Assembly: GCF_965225875.1 (NCBI RefSeq)
Contig: NZ_CBDDBS010000002.1
Coordinates: 1,488,001-1,552,000, forward strand
Direction of reading: 5' to 3'
Source of the DNA: Haliscomenobacter sp965225875
GTDB lineage: Bacteria; Bacteroidota; Bacteroidia; Chitinophagales; Saprospiraceae
Length of the DNA stretch: 64,000 bases
The stretch's first letter is position 1. Every line of letters starts with the position of its first letter. The notes below the pieces were generated by a model. The model was given only the letters and a program-made list of their open reading frames with translations. It searched no databases and was not told the DNA's origin. Both the position numbers and the translations under genes were made by a program. Of this stretch, positions 54,173 to 63,470 are shown one piece after another.

Positions 54173-57100
54173 TTAGAACCCGATGTTGAAACCAGCCAGG
54201 ATTGTTCTTGGCTGAGGAGCAGTGTAAAAGTCATAACCTTGTGCAATGTTGGTTACAATGTCATCGGCGTTAACTTCAGGGTCCCAACCGATGTAGTTGG
54301 TCCAGGTAAGCAAGTTTTGTCCCGTTACAAATACGCGCAGGCTTTGGATCTTGGCCTTGCTGGTGAGCGATTTGGGGAAATTGTAGGACAAAGTTGCGTT
54401 GCGCAAACGTACAAAAGAACCATCCTGAATAAAGCGGCTGGAAGGCTGAGCACCATTGTTGTAGAACAAACGGGCTTCTGGAATATTGGTATTGGTATTC
54501 TGAGGTGTCCAGGCATTCAGCTGGTCCACGGTTTGGTTGTCTTCAAAACGAGCGTTAGCAGAAGAGAAACGACCTACTCCGTAGAAGTTGAGTTCGTTGC
54601 CGATTACCGCACTGAACAATACGGACAACTCAAGGCCTTTGTAGCTAAAGGTGTTGGTTACACCACCGATCCAATCGGGCAGTGGGCTACCTACGACTAC
54701 ACGCTGTGCCTGGCTGTAAGTACTGGTGGTCTCACGGTTGCCTTCAGTTGCATTTTTGTACCACAATGCATTACCGTTAGCAGGATCTACTCCAGCGTAC
54801 TCAGCAGTGAAGTAAGTACCCAATGGCTGACCTTCTACAGCGCGGCTCATGTTGTTCAAACCAGCTTCGATGATTTGGCCTTGGAGGTCGGTAATTTCGT
54901 TTTTGTTGGCAGCAAAGTTCAAGCTGGTTCTCCAACGGAAAGCACCTCTTACAACATCGGTGTTCAATACAATTTCTACCCCGCGGTTGGTCAATTTACC
55001 GACGTTACGGAATTGAGTGGCAAAACCAGTAGACGCAGGAACGTTAACATTCAGCAACAGACCAGTGGTGTTTTTGCTATAGAAGTCAATTTCCCCGGTC
55101 AAACGATCTTTGAACAAACCAAAGTCAATACCTGCATCAAACTGATCGGTAGTTTCCCAGCTCAAATCAGGGTTACCCAACTGCGAAGGACGCTGACCAG
55201 GAGCACCATTGTAACCAGCGTCGCCCTGGAACAGACCCAATTGTGGGAAGTTACCAATTTCAGCGTTACCCGTACGGCCATAGCTGGCACGAACTTTCAG
55301 GAAGCTGATCGCTTTGATGCTGTTCAAGAAACCTTCTTCAGACACAATCCAGCCCAAAGAAGCGGCAGGGAAGAAACCATAACGGCTTTCTTTACCAAAA
55401 CGGGAAGATCCATCCGTACGTACACTTACACCCACGAGGTATTTCTCAGCCAATTTGACGTTGGCACGTGCGAAATAAGACAAGAAGCGGAAGTTGGTTT
55501 CGGTAGAGTTACCGTCTGTTTTACGGGCAGCACTGGCAATCTGGCGATAGGCGTCGGATGGGAAATCCTGACCTTCGATGAAGTTAGTCTTCTGTTGTGA
55601 TTGCTGATAAGCCATACCAGCGGTCAGATCCAATTTGGTGCTACCAAATCCAGTATTGTAAGTAAAGTAATTGTTCGTGTTGTAGTTTTCAACCCGGGTG
55701 AACAGATTCTGACCAATACCCTGAGGTGCGCCGAAGTTGCGCTGGGTTTTGCTGTTGTAGTACAGTTCTTCCTGTTGATCCAACATGTCCAGTGCAAATT
55801 CTGAACGGAAGCTCAGTCCATCCAGAATGCTGATTTGGGCATAAACACTGCTCAGGTTGCGGTTCGTGTTGGTGTTGTAATAAGCGTTACCAAGGTTGAT
55901 CAGCGGATTGTAGTACACTGGAATGCTGATGTCACCTGGAGGAGTTCCTACTGGCAAACCAGTATCTGGATCGTTAGCCGGAGTCATCGGAGGCAATGCC
56001 ACGATCTGCATAGGGTTGTCAAACTGGCGGTCGCCAGAGATACGCTCGTTGAACGAACGGCTCAAGCTGGTATTGAACCCTACTTTCAGCCACTTGTAAG
56101 CCTGGTGATCAACGTTGATCCGACCAGTGATGCGATTGAGGGCGTTTCCGATCAAAATACCTTTTTGGTCAAACCATTGGCCTGACATATAAAAGGTAGT
56201 TTTATCGTTACCACCTGAAATGTTCAGGTCATGCTGCTGCATCGGTGCGTCCTGGTAGGCCAGTTTCCCCCAGTTGGTATCTTCTGCTTTATCAGTACCT
56301 ATAGTTCCCAAACTTTGTGTAACGAAGAAATCTTCCATGTACGCAGTATAGGAATCCGGATCAGAAGCAGCAAGCCCCTCAATGCGGTCAGATGCAGCTG
56401 CAGCCTGACGATACAATTTCAGGTACTGCTCGGTATTCAGGAATTCCAATTGGCGGGCAGGATTACTCTCGCCATACTGGAAGCCGTAATTAACGCTAGT
56501 GCGGCCGGTTTTACCACGTTTGGTGGTTACCAGCACTACACCGTTGGCAGCACGGGCACCATAGATGGCCGCAGCGGAAGCGTCCTTCAGGATTTCAATA
56601 GATGCGATGTCTTGTGGGTTCAGGTCGGCAAGTGGGTTGGTAGCTCCGCCAAATGAACCCAGGTCCGCTGTTGTAGCAGGAATGCCGTCAATTACAATCA
56701 AAGGCTCGTTGGAAGCGGATACCGAAGACTGGCCACGTACCCGAATTTGTACGGCCTGGCCTAATTTACCATTGCCAGATGTGATTTGTACCCCTGCGGC
56801 TTTGCCTTGCATAGCCTGGTCAAAGCTGGTAACGGGCATGTCTTTGATGTCCTCTGTACGGATTTTTGCGATGTTACCCGTCAGTTCCCGCTTGATGGCC
56901 GTACCGTAACCCGTTACCAGCACTTCGGTAAGGTCGATACCCGGCTGCATGGTAATAGTGATATCAGTTTGGTTGTTGACGGCCACATCCAGGGTAGAGA
57001 ACCCCGTGTAAGAGACAACGAGAGTGGCGTCGCTAGGCGCACTGAGCTTGAATTTTCCATCAATGTCGGATACAGTACCGTTGGTTGTACCTTTAACCAT

Positions 57101-57223
57101 TACGCTGGCGCCAATCAGTGGTTCGCCATCCCGGTCGGTTACTTTTCCGCTGATGGTCAATTGTCCGAAGGCAACCGTCGCTCCGCAGAGCATCAGCAGT
57201 AAAGCCAGTAAATGTTGTTTCAT
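54173..57223 (-). CDS. SusC/RagA-family TonB-linked outer-membrane protein, locus 1
   Basis: 1016 residues from the ATG at 57223, which begins a signal peptide (MKQHLLALLLMLCGATVAFG). Next come a carboxypeptidase-regulatory-like domain (ISGKVTDRDGEPLIGASVMV), the SusC motif LTEVLVTGYGT, the plug (SFDQAMQGKAAGVQITSGNG ... NPLADLNPQDIASIEILKDA, AAIYGARAANGVVLVTTKRG) and a 22-strand barrel ending PRTILAGFNIGF. It imports an oligomer with energy from TonB. The length is usual. A 275-bp spacer with one terminator separates it from the upstream locus. Confidence 0.97.
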   Translation of the reverse strand: MKQHLLALLLMLCGATVAFGQLTISGKVTDRDGEPLIGASVMVKGTTNGTVSDIDGKFKLSAPSDATLVVSYTGFSTLDVAVNNQTDITITMQPGIDLTEVLVTGYGTAIKRELTGNIAKIRTEDIKDMPVTSFDQAMQGKAAGVQITSGNGKLGQAVQIRVRGQSSVSASNEPLIVIDGIPATTADLGSFGGATNPLADLNPQDIASIEILKDASAAAIYGARAANGVVLVTTKRGKTGRTSVNYGFQYGESNPARQLEFLNTEQYLKLYRQAAAASDRIEGLAASDPDSYTAYMEDFFVTQSLGTIGTDKAEDTNWGKLAYQDAPMQQHDLNISGGNDKTTFYMSGQWFDQKGILIGNALNRITGRINVDHQAYKWLKVGFNTSLSRSFNERISGDRQFDNPMQIVALPPMTPANDPDTGLPVGTPPGDISIPVYYNPLINLGNAYYNTNTNRNLSSVYAQISILDGLSFRSEFALDMLDQQEELYYNSKTQRNFGAPQGIGQNLFTRVENYNTNNYFTYNTGFGSTKLDLTAGMAYQQSQQKTNFIEGQDFPSDAYRQIASAARKTDGNSTETNFRFLSYFARANVKLAEKYLVGVSVRTDGSSRFGKESRYGFFPAASLGWIVSEEGFLNSIKAISFLKVRASYGRTGNAEIGNFPQLGLFQGDAGYNGAPGQRPSQLGNPDLSWETTDQFDAGIDFGLFKDRLTGEIDFYSKNTTGLLLNVNVPASTGFATQFRNVGKLTNRGVEIVLNTDVVRGAFRWRTSLNFAANKNEITDLQGQIIEAGLNNMSRAVEGQPLGTYFTAEYAGVDPANGNALWYKNATEGNRETTSTYSQAQRVVVGSPLPDWIGGVTNTFSYKGLELSVLFSAVIGNELNFYGVGRFSSANARFEDNQTVDQLNAWTPQNTNTNIPEARLFYNNGAQPSSRFIQDGSFVRLRNATLSYNFPKSLTSKAKIQSLRVFVTGQNLLTWTNYIGWDPEVNADDIVTNIAQGYDFYTAPQPRTILAGFNIGF

Positions 57224-57448
57224 ACCAATGAATTTGATTTTATTGAATGTCAAAAAAATATACAGTCAGGCTAACACCTGGTATAGACATTGTGTTTAGA
57301 GCAGTATTGTTCAAGGGATATAATGCGTTGCAAGATAAGCGCTGGAAATTGATAAACGTTTGGATCTGACTTAGGGCTGCCTCAAAAAATGCTTACAGAT
57401 ACACATCTGCAATTTGGCAGACAAATGTTAAAACTCTGCAAAAATAGA

Positions 57449-57475
57449 AATGGAGCGCTTAAAAAGCACTCCATT
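57449..57475 (-). terminator. Terminator of SusC/D locus 2
   Basis: On the minus strand AATGGAGTGCTT / AAGCGCTCCATT is followed by TCTATTTTTGC, 24 bp after the lipoprotein stop. The rest of the 57224-57498 gap shows no gene. Confidence 0.82.
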
Positions 57476-57498
57476 CCCAAATTATTTAACAAAAGTTA

Positions 57499-58062
57499 TT
57501 AATCGATGACATTCACCCGATACAAAAATGGTGAATTGTAGAATGCACCACCCGTAATATCGGGACTTGAGTTGGCTGCATTAAAGCTTCTACCAGTAGT
57601 GAGTTTCATGGTTCCACGAACCTCAAACTGATCTCCTTTGGCCAATTCGGCATCAGTCAACTTCAAAGCATCCTGTAGCTCTTTGCCCGTGATTGACATA
57701 CTAAGACGTGGATACTTGGTGGTTCCATCAGGAGTAAATGAACTTGCAGCTAGTGATTTCAGCGCGACATCAGTTTTGTTGTTGGTGCCATTTGCTGCGG
57801 TTTTGTCTACGAAACGTACAACCAAATCATAGGCTGAAAATTCAGCACCAAAATTTGCCGTAACTGCTTCCAGCGTAACCGTCATTTTGGTACCCGCCAT
57901 ATTGGCTTTGCTGACGTTGTAAGCTGGAATGGGGAATTCAACGGTACGCATGTAACCTCCCGTTTCGAAGCTGAATTCGTCCAAACGTTCAACTATTTCA
58001 GTTTCACAAGCCGTAAAAGCCATTACTGAAACCAAAAAGAAGAATTTTATGATGTTTTTCAT
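57499..58062 (-). CDS. Small lipoprotein of SusC/D locus 2
   Basis: 187 residues with lipoprotein signal NIIKFFFLVSVMAFTAC. The mature part is beta-rich (GGYMRTVEFPIPAYNVSKAN, GTKMTVTLEAVTANFGAEFS, GDQFEVRGTMKLTTG) and looks like a cell-surface immunoglobulin-like accessory protein, in the position usually held by SusE/SusF-like proteins. No family is assigned with confidence. It follows SusD after a 174-bp gap containing a very strong palindrome, so it may be expressed at a lower level than SusC/D. Confidence 0.8.
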   Translation of the reverse strand: MKNIIKFFFLVSVMAFTACETEIVERLDEFSFETGGYMRTVEFPIPAYNVSKANMAGTKMTVTLEAVTANFGAEFSAYDLVVRFVDKTAANGTNNKTDVALKSLAASSFTPDGTTKYPRLSMSITGKELQDALKLTDAELAKGDQFEVRGTMKLTTGRSFNAANSSPDITGGAFYNSPFLYRVNVID

Positions 58063-58114
58063 ATAAACACTCGTTTTGTCTGGTTGATAAATGCAAAGGC
58101 AAGGCCTTTGTAAT

Positions 58115-58230
58115 GGGGCAAAAATAAGTAATCATTTTTCCTGAGCCAGAGGATTAGATAAGCCACTTGAAATGAAGCGTTTACTTATCTAATCCTCTGG
58201 CAAAATGATCACTTATTTTTTTATCGCCCC
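58115..58230. repeat. Long nested palindrome between SusD and the lipoprotein gene
   Basis: An inner 17-bp perfect stem CCAGAGGATTAGATAAG / CTTATCTAATCCTCTGG (58146-58162, 58184-58200) is enclosed by an outer arm pair GGGGCAAAAATAAGTAATCA (from 58115) and its near-complement (to 58230). It starts 7 bp after the SusD stop and probably sets relative expression along the operon. Confidence 0.75.
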
Positions 58231-58236
58231 TTTCAT

Positions 58237-59886
58237 TTATTTAATAAAGTTGTTCGCAGGGTTGTTATCCCAAAATACCTGAACCGTAGAATTGGTTTTT
58301 TGAACCGCATTCTTGTTTCTGGTGATATACGCCTGTGGGTAATAGTAGGAGCGCACAAATGGGCCTGGGTTAGGATCCAATGCTGGTTGCTGACCGCTAG
58401 GCTTGCCCGTTCTGCGGTAGAGGTTATAAGCCTCAATACCGTTGCCAAACAGTGCCACCCAGTACTCAGTTGCGATGATGTTCAATTTGGCATCATCACT
58501 ACCTGCAGCATCATAGTCTGCCAATACTTTGTCCACATACTTTTTCACTTCATCGGCCCAAACAAAACCTTTGCTTTGTTCAAAAGTATTGATCTTGCTA
58601 GCTTCAGTAGTACCAAGAGCCAGGCTGCGTACATCCGCCATTGATTTTTCAACAGCCGATTTCAACAGTGCTTTTGCATCGCCACCAGTGCCTAGTGTCA
58701 CAGCTGCTTCTGCCAACATGAAGTCAACGAAACTGCGCATCATGATGGGGTGAATACCTGCACCACCTGCACCAGCTCCAAGAGATACACCTCTACCAGC
58801 GTCATCGTCGAACAAACCACCGGCAGGATAGATCCCCCAGGCAGTACGCAACAAACCATCTGGTGGAATACCTTCGTTGTTCAGGTGGTCACGTCCCCAG
58901 TAGCCGACAGTAGTTGGCAAGCAATACACATCATTGGCACCATAGTGGCTGGGCTTTTGGTTGGTAATGCAACGCAACTGGTTGACGTCAGTTGGGTTTT
59001 TGATGGTTTGGCGGTAGAAGTAATAACGCACCCGTGGGTCAGGAAAACCTTTGGAGTTGTACAATTGCCCCATGTAGGAGTTCGATTGGTAATCACCACC
59101 ACCAGTTGGGCTATACTGCCCAGCGTAACGTGGGTGACGGGTATCCGGGTTGGTCAGGTTGGTACCGTACTTGAACTGAAAGTTCTGAGCAGCAGTAGAG
59201 ATCAACTTGTTTTCGGTTACCAAAGCACCAATTGCCGAAGTCGATCCAGCCTTGTTCACCAAACGCAAGTTAAGGTGATACTTCAATTTCAGTGAATTCA
59301 CCAAACGAATCCAGCTATCGGTGTTACCTCCATAGTACAAATCACCAGGTGCACCTGACTTGGATTTAGCAGCAAAGTTTTCAGCCGCCTTGTTCAAGTC
59401 CGCCAGTGCAGCAGCGTATACATCTGCACCTTTGTCCACCCCTGGGTTGAAGTTATTGGGGTCGATGGCTTGAGAATAAGGTACATCGCCATAGGCGTCT
59501 ACCAGGTTCATCAACACCATAGCCCGAACGGTGCGGGCAATACCTGCGTGAACGAATAATTCTGAAGCTTCAGCCAGTGGAATCAAGGCTTTTACGTCAG
59601 CCATGATGTCAGAATAAGAGCTGTTCCATGGGCCGTTGTTACCGGGAGTAACCGCGTTGTCGTAAATGGCAGCACCCTGGTTCAACATCCGGGTCAGGCG
59701 CATGCCTGGGTCACTGAAAGCATTGAAGTTTCCAGAGTAAGCCAGCTCAATGCGGTTGAGGATAAAATTGATATCGGCATTGTTCACCGTTACTGCGTTG
59801 GGGTTGTCCAACAAGTCCAGTTCACAAGAACCCATAAGGGTCACTGCCAATACCAAAAACAATATCTTGATATTACGAATCATCAT
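58237..59886 (-). CDS. SusD-like lipoprotein, locus 2 (SusD-like_2 group)
   Basis: 549 residues; two ATGs at the start (59886, 59883). Lipoprotein signal NIKILFLVLAVTLMGSC. The helical core (AYSGNFNAFSDPGMRLTRML, IARTVRAMVLMNLVDAYGDV, PYSQAIDPNNFNPGVDKGAD, YAAALADLNKAAENFA) and LVNSLKLKYHLNLRL follow the SusD-like_2 group rather than the RagB-type of locus 1. It ends YYYPQAYITRNKNAVQK. It is the partner of the SusC 45 bp upstream. Confidence 0.94.
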   Translation of the reverse strand: MMIRNIKILFLVLAVTLMGSCELDLLDNPNAVTVNNADINFILNRIELAYSGNFNAFSDPGMRLTRMLNQGAAIYDNAVTPGNNGPWNSSYSDIMADVKALIPLAEASELFVHAGIARTVRAMVLMNLVDAYGDVPYSQAIDPNNFNPGVDKGADVYAAALADLNKAAENFAAKSKSGAPGDLYYGGNTDSWIRLVNSLKLKYHLNLRLVNKAGSTSAIGALVTENKLISTAAQNFQFKYGTNLTNPDTRHPRYAGQYSPTGGGDYQSNSYMGQLYNSKGFPDPRVRYYFYRQTIKNPTDVNQLRCITNQKPSHYGANDVYCLPTTVGYWGRDHLNNEGIPPDGLLRTAWGIYPAGGLFDDDAGRGVSLGAGAGGAGIHPIMMRSFVDFMLAEAAVTLGTGGDAKALLKSAVEKSMADVRSLALGTTEASKINTFEQSKGFVWADEVKKYVDKVLADYDAAGSDDAKLNIIATEYWVALFGNGIEAYNLYRRTGKPSGQQPALDPNPGPFVRSYYYPQAYITRNKNAVQKTNSTVQVFWDNNPANNFIK

Positions 59887-59931
59887 TTTGTTTTTTTAGA
59901 ACGACTAAATAGAGGTTTTGACACCCCAGTT

Positions 59932-62900
59932 TTAGAAGGTCAACTTCAAGGTACCACCAATTCTTCTGGCGCTAGGACCTGTCAAGAATTCGAAGCCCAA
60001 ACCATTACCTACACCCAAGCCCAGGTTGTCTGTATCAAAGTTCAATCCTGGAGGGAAGTGCAGTGCTTTGTACCACAAGTTGGTACCAGAAACAGCCAGA
60101 GACAATGTCTTAAATGGCGTTTTGGCCAACATTTTTTGTGGCAAGCTGTAAGTCAAAGAAACCTCTTGCAAACGAATGGTAGAACCATCGTAGATACGGC
60201 CTTCGTCACCGAAGAAGTAGAGGTTGTTAAAGGCTACACCAGCAGCGGTGTTTTGGATATCGTTAGGCGTACCATCCGCTTTAACCCCTGGGAAGAGGAA
60301 AGTCTGGGCACGGTCGTAACCAACACTCAAACCAGTATCTTCGGTCAAACCACGACCCATCAATGCGCCAGCGGTAGAGCTATACATTGCACCACCGTGA
60401 CGGTAGCTGATCATGAAGTCGAAGCTGAAACCTTTGTAATTGATGCCATTGATCAAGCTGGTGTTGAACGCAGCGTTAGGGTCTCCCAAAACAACCGGAG
60501 AAGCCGTGGTCAACAAGTTACCAGATGCATCCACCAAAACCTGGCCGGCATCGTTGCGGCGGTAACCTGTACCTTTGATGATGTTGAAGGGTTTGCCTAC
60601 GATGGCATAGTTACCCAAAGCTGCACCAAAGCCAGTGATTTGAACTTCCTGCAAAGTACCTCCCAAGTCAAGTACTTTTGGGGTGTTGCGGCTGAAAGTC
60701 AAGGTCATGTCCCAATTGAAGTCCTTATTTTTGACTGGCGTGATGGTTGCGCTCAATTCAATACCCTGGTTACGGATTTTACCAATGTTGATGGTAGTAG
60801 AAGTATAACCAGTAGCTGGATCCAATGGAGAGTTGGTGATCAGGTCACGGGTATCGCGACGGTATACGGTCAGGTCGAAGCTCAAACGGTTGTTGAACAT
60901 TTTGGCTTCGATGCCTCCTTCGTATTCTGTGTGCAACTCAGGCTTGAGGTTGGGGTTACCCAAAAAGTCACTTACCGCGTGGCTTTGTACCGCAGCACCA
61001 GCCGCATTCAACCAGGCTCTAGCGGACTGGCCAAGTGTGTTACGCGTTTGGTAAGGGTTGGGGAAACCAGCCGAAGTACCTACACCCGCACGAATTTTCA
61101 AGAAGTTAAGGAATCCACCATCCAATCCAGAGAATGCAGAAGTCGGAATGAAGGACAAACTAGTTGATGGATAGAAAATGCGACGATTTTCTTTTTCTAC
61201 AGTAGATGTCCAGTCGTTGCGACCAGCAAAGTTCAAGTACAAGAAGTTGCTGTAATCAACCGTAACTTCTCCAAAGATACCCATCCGGGTTTGTTCAGAG
61301 ATACCATCACTGGCTACGTTGTCGATGAAGTTACTGTGGCGGAAGAGGTTACGCGCCAATTGGTTTTGGCTGGTTGCACCATCTTCTTTGTATACGTCGT
61401 TGCGCATGTTGCCACCCACGCGGGCAGAAACGTTCAGTTTTGCACCGATCGGTTTGGTAGCCGACAAGATCACCGAGTTGTCCCAAATGGTGTTGTTGAT
61501 GTTACGTGTGAAGTAAGCACCATTAGGGAAGAATGAACCTGCTCCTTTGTTAAATCGGAACTCTTGGTCTTCGGTGTAGGTATCCAAACCCACTTTGTAC
61601 AGCAGGTTAACGTCTTTCGCAATTTCAAAATTGAAGGTAGTCGCCGAGAAGATACGGTTTACGACACCAGTCGTTTTGTAGTTTTTCAACACCCAACGTG
61701 GGTTAGGAATGTCGTTACCACTACGGAAATACACTGAGCTACCGTCAACTGGGCTTTCGAATGGCCAGCCCATCAAGTCAACCTGACGAGGGGTGTACAT
61801 TACGTTACCCAATACCGAAGGAAAGTCCAGGGCGTTGTTACCCGTACCGCCACTCAAAGGTGGAGAGAATTGGTCGGTATTGGCAAAGGTAAAGGAGGTG
61901 ATTACAGAGAGTTTTTTGCTCAGCTTGGCATTCAAACCAACCCCCAGGTTCAACTTTTTCAAGCCGTTTTCTGGAATGTAACCTTCTTCATTGAGGTATC
62001 CTGCCGAAACGTTGTAGCTCACATTTTCGCTACCACCCGATACATTCAAGGAGGTGTTGTAAATTTTCCCGGTACGGAAGAAGTCCTTCACGTTGTTGGG
62101 GAATACCTGCATTTTGTAAGGCTGTACGGAAGCCACATAATCGGCCATCGCTGCACGCAGTGCCGCGTTGGACAAAAAGGCGTAAGGGTGCTGGGTCAGT
62201 GCCGCATTGGTGTTCTGCGAAGGGTAGGTTCTTGCTTCATCCAAGGTTGGGCCCCAGTTGCTGAAGAAGTAACCCAGGTTCTGTTGGAAACCACCTACGT
62301 AATCGTTTTGATACTTAGGCAGGTGAGCAGTGTTGGTGAAGTAAGACTGAGTCAGGCTGAATTCAGCTTTGCGGGCTTTTTTACTACCACTCTTGGTAGT
62401 GATCAGGATTACCCCGTTCCGGCCTTGGTCACCATATGTTACGGTTGCAGCCAAACCCTTCAATACACTGATGCTCTCAATGTTGTTGGGATCCAGGTCC
62501 AAGAAGCGGCTGGAAGCCGATTGGCCACCCTGGGTGAAACCACCCCGCTGGTTGGTATTGGAGTTGAATGGAACCCCATCCACTACAAACAAAGGTTGAA
62601 CCGAACCAGTAATCGAAGAATAACCACGGATGGTAATGTTGGTACCGGTACCAGATACGCCAGAGGTAGAAGTGATGTTTACCCCAGGTACTTTGCCCTG
62701 AAGCACACGACCTACGTCCGCCTGAGGGCGATCCGCAATCAATTCTTCGCCCACGGTGGATACGGCATAACCCAAGGCTTTTTTCTCCCGACGGATACCT
62801 TGTGCAGTTACAACCACTTCACCCAATTGAGATGCGCTTTCTTCCAGTGTTACATCGATGATGTTGGAAGTTCCAAGAGTGATTTCTTGGGTAGCATAAC

Positions 62901-63123
62901 CGGTATAACTTACCACGAGGGTAGTTGCACCATTAGGAGCGTTTAAGGAGTAGGTCCCATCTACATCCGTCACGCTACCACTGCTTGTTCCTTTCACAAG
63001 GATACTGGCACCGATGAGCGGGCCGCCACTTTTGTCTGTCACTTTGCCGGTAATAGCCCTTTGTGCTACAGCTGACGCCATAGCAAAGACTACCAGCGCA
63101 AGCGCTAGTAAGTGTTTTTTCAT
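59932..63123 (-). CDS. SusC/RagA-family TonB-linked outer-membrane protein, locus 2
   Basis: 1063 residues. Signal peptide MKKHLLALALVVFAMASAVA, carboxypeptidase-regulatory-like domain (ITGKVTDKSGGPLIGASILV), then GEVVVTAQGIRREKKALGYA and the plug (GRVLQGKVPGVNITSTSGVS, LDPNNIESISVLKGLAATVT) and a barrel ending SARRIGGTLKLTF. It is less than usually similar to the SusC of locus 1 outside the N-terminus, so the two import different substrates. First gene of a three-gene operon with SusD and a lipoprotein. Confidence 0.97.
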   Translation of the reverse strand: MKKHLLALALVVFAMASAVAQRAITGKVTDKSGGPLIGASILVKGTSSGSVTDVDGTYSLNAPNGATTLVVSYTGYATQEITLGTSNIIDVTLEESASQLGEVVVTAQGIRREKKALGYAVSTVGEELIADRPQADVGRVLQGKVPGVNITSTSGVSGTGTNITIRGYSSITGSVQPLFVVDGVPFNSNTNQRGGFTQGGQSASSRFLDLDPNNIESISVLKGLAATVTYGDQGRNGVILITTKSGSKKARKAEFSLTQSYFTNTAHLPKYQNDYVGGFQQNLGYFFSNWGPTLDEARTYPSQNTNAALTQHPYAFLSNAALRAAMADYVASVQPYKMQVFPNNVKDFFRTGKIYNTSLNVSGGSENVSYNVSAGYLNEEGYIPENGLKKLNLGVGLNAKLSKKLSVITSFTFANTDQFSPPLSGGTGNNALDFPSVLGNVMYTPRQVDLMGWPFESPVDGSSVYFRSGNDIPNPRWVLKNYKTTGVVNRIFSATTFNFEIAKDVNLLYKVGLDTYTEDQEFRFNKGAGSFFPNGAYFTRNINNTIWDNSVILSATKPIGAKLNVSARVGGNMRNDVYKEDGATSQNQLARNLFRHSNFIDNVASDGISEQTRMGIFGEVTVDYSNFLYLNFAGRNDWTSTVEKENRRIFYPSTSLSFIPTSAFSGLDGGFLNFLKIRAGVGTSAGFPNPYQTRNTLGQSARAWLNAAGAAVQSHAVSDFLGNPNLKPELHTEYEGGIEAKMFNNRLSFDLTVYRRDTRDLITNSPLDPATGYTSTTINIGKIRNQGIELSATITPVKNKDFNWDMTLTFSRNTPKVLDLGGTLQEVQITGFGAALGNYAIVGKPFNIIKGTGYRRNDAGQVLVDASGNLLTTASPVVLGDPNAAFNTSLINGINYKGFSFDFMISYRHGGAMYSSTAGALMGRGLTEDTGLSVGYDRAQTFLFPGVKADGTPNDIQNTAAGVAFNNLYFFGDEGRIYDGSTIRLQEVSLTYSLPQKMLAKTPFKTLSLAVSGTNLWYKALHFPPGLNFDTDNLGLGVGNGLGFEFLTGPSARRIGGTLKLTF

Positions 63124-63470
63124 ACTAATCCGATTTTATCTGTTTAAGAAACTAATCCTAACTCAAAATTAAGCCATTGTTTAAAAAAGCAATAACTATT
63201 TCTAAATTTTTTAACAATGGCAGAATAAATGCGTAAAACAGTGTTGATAGAGCAGGTATTTTTTCCAGACTATTATTTGGGAATGTTGAAATGCTGTTTG
63301 TTTGAAAAAAGAAATACGGGCTAAGCGCCGAATGTTATTGCATTTAGTTAACGAAGCAACTTGAAAATTCGCTGCTTAGTAAAATGGGTTACTAGTTGAA
63401 AAAATGACAAATAGCCGACATTTCCTGGGCCTATTTTGTCAAATCTGCCTTAAACTTGAAATTTCAAGCT
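63124..63470. other. 347-bp upstream region of SusC locus 2
   Basis: AT-rich, no ORF and no strong palindrome except CTTGAAATTTCAAG (63458-63471). It must hold the promoter of the locus 2 operon; no complete TTTG-N19-TAnnTTTG was found by eye. Confidence 0.5.
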
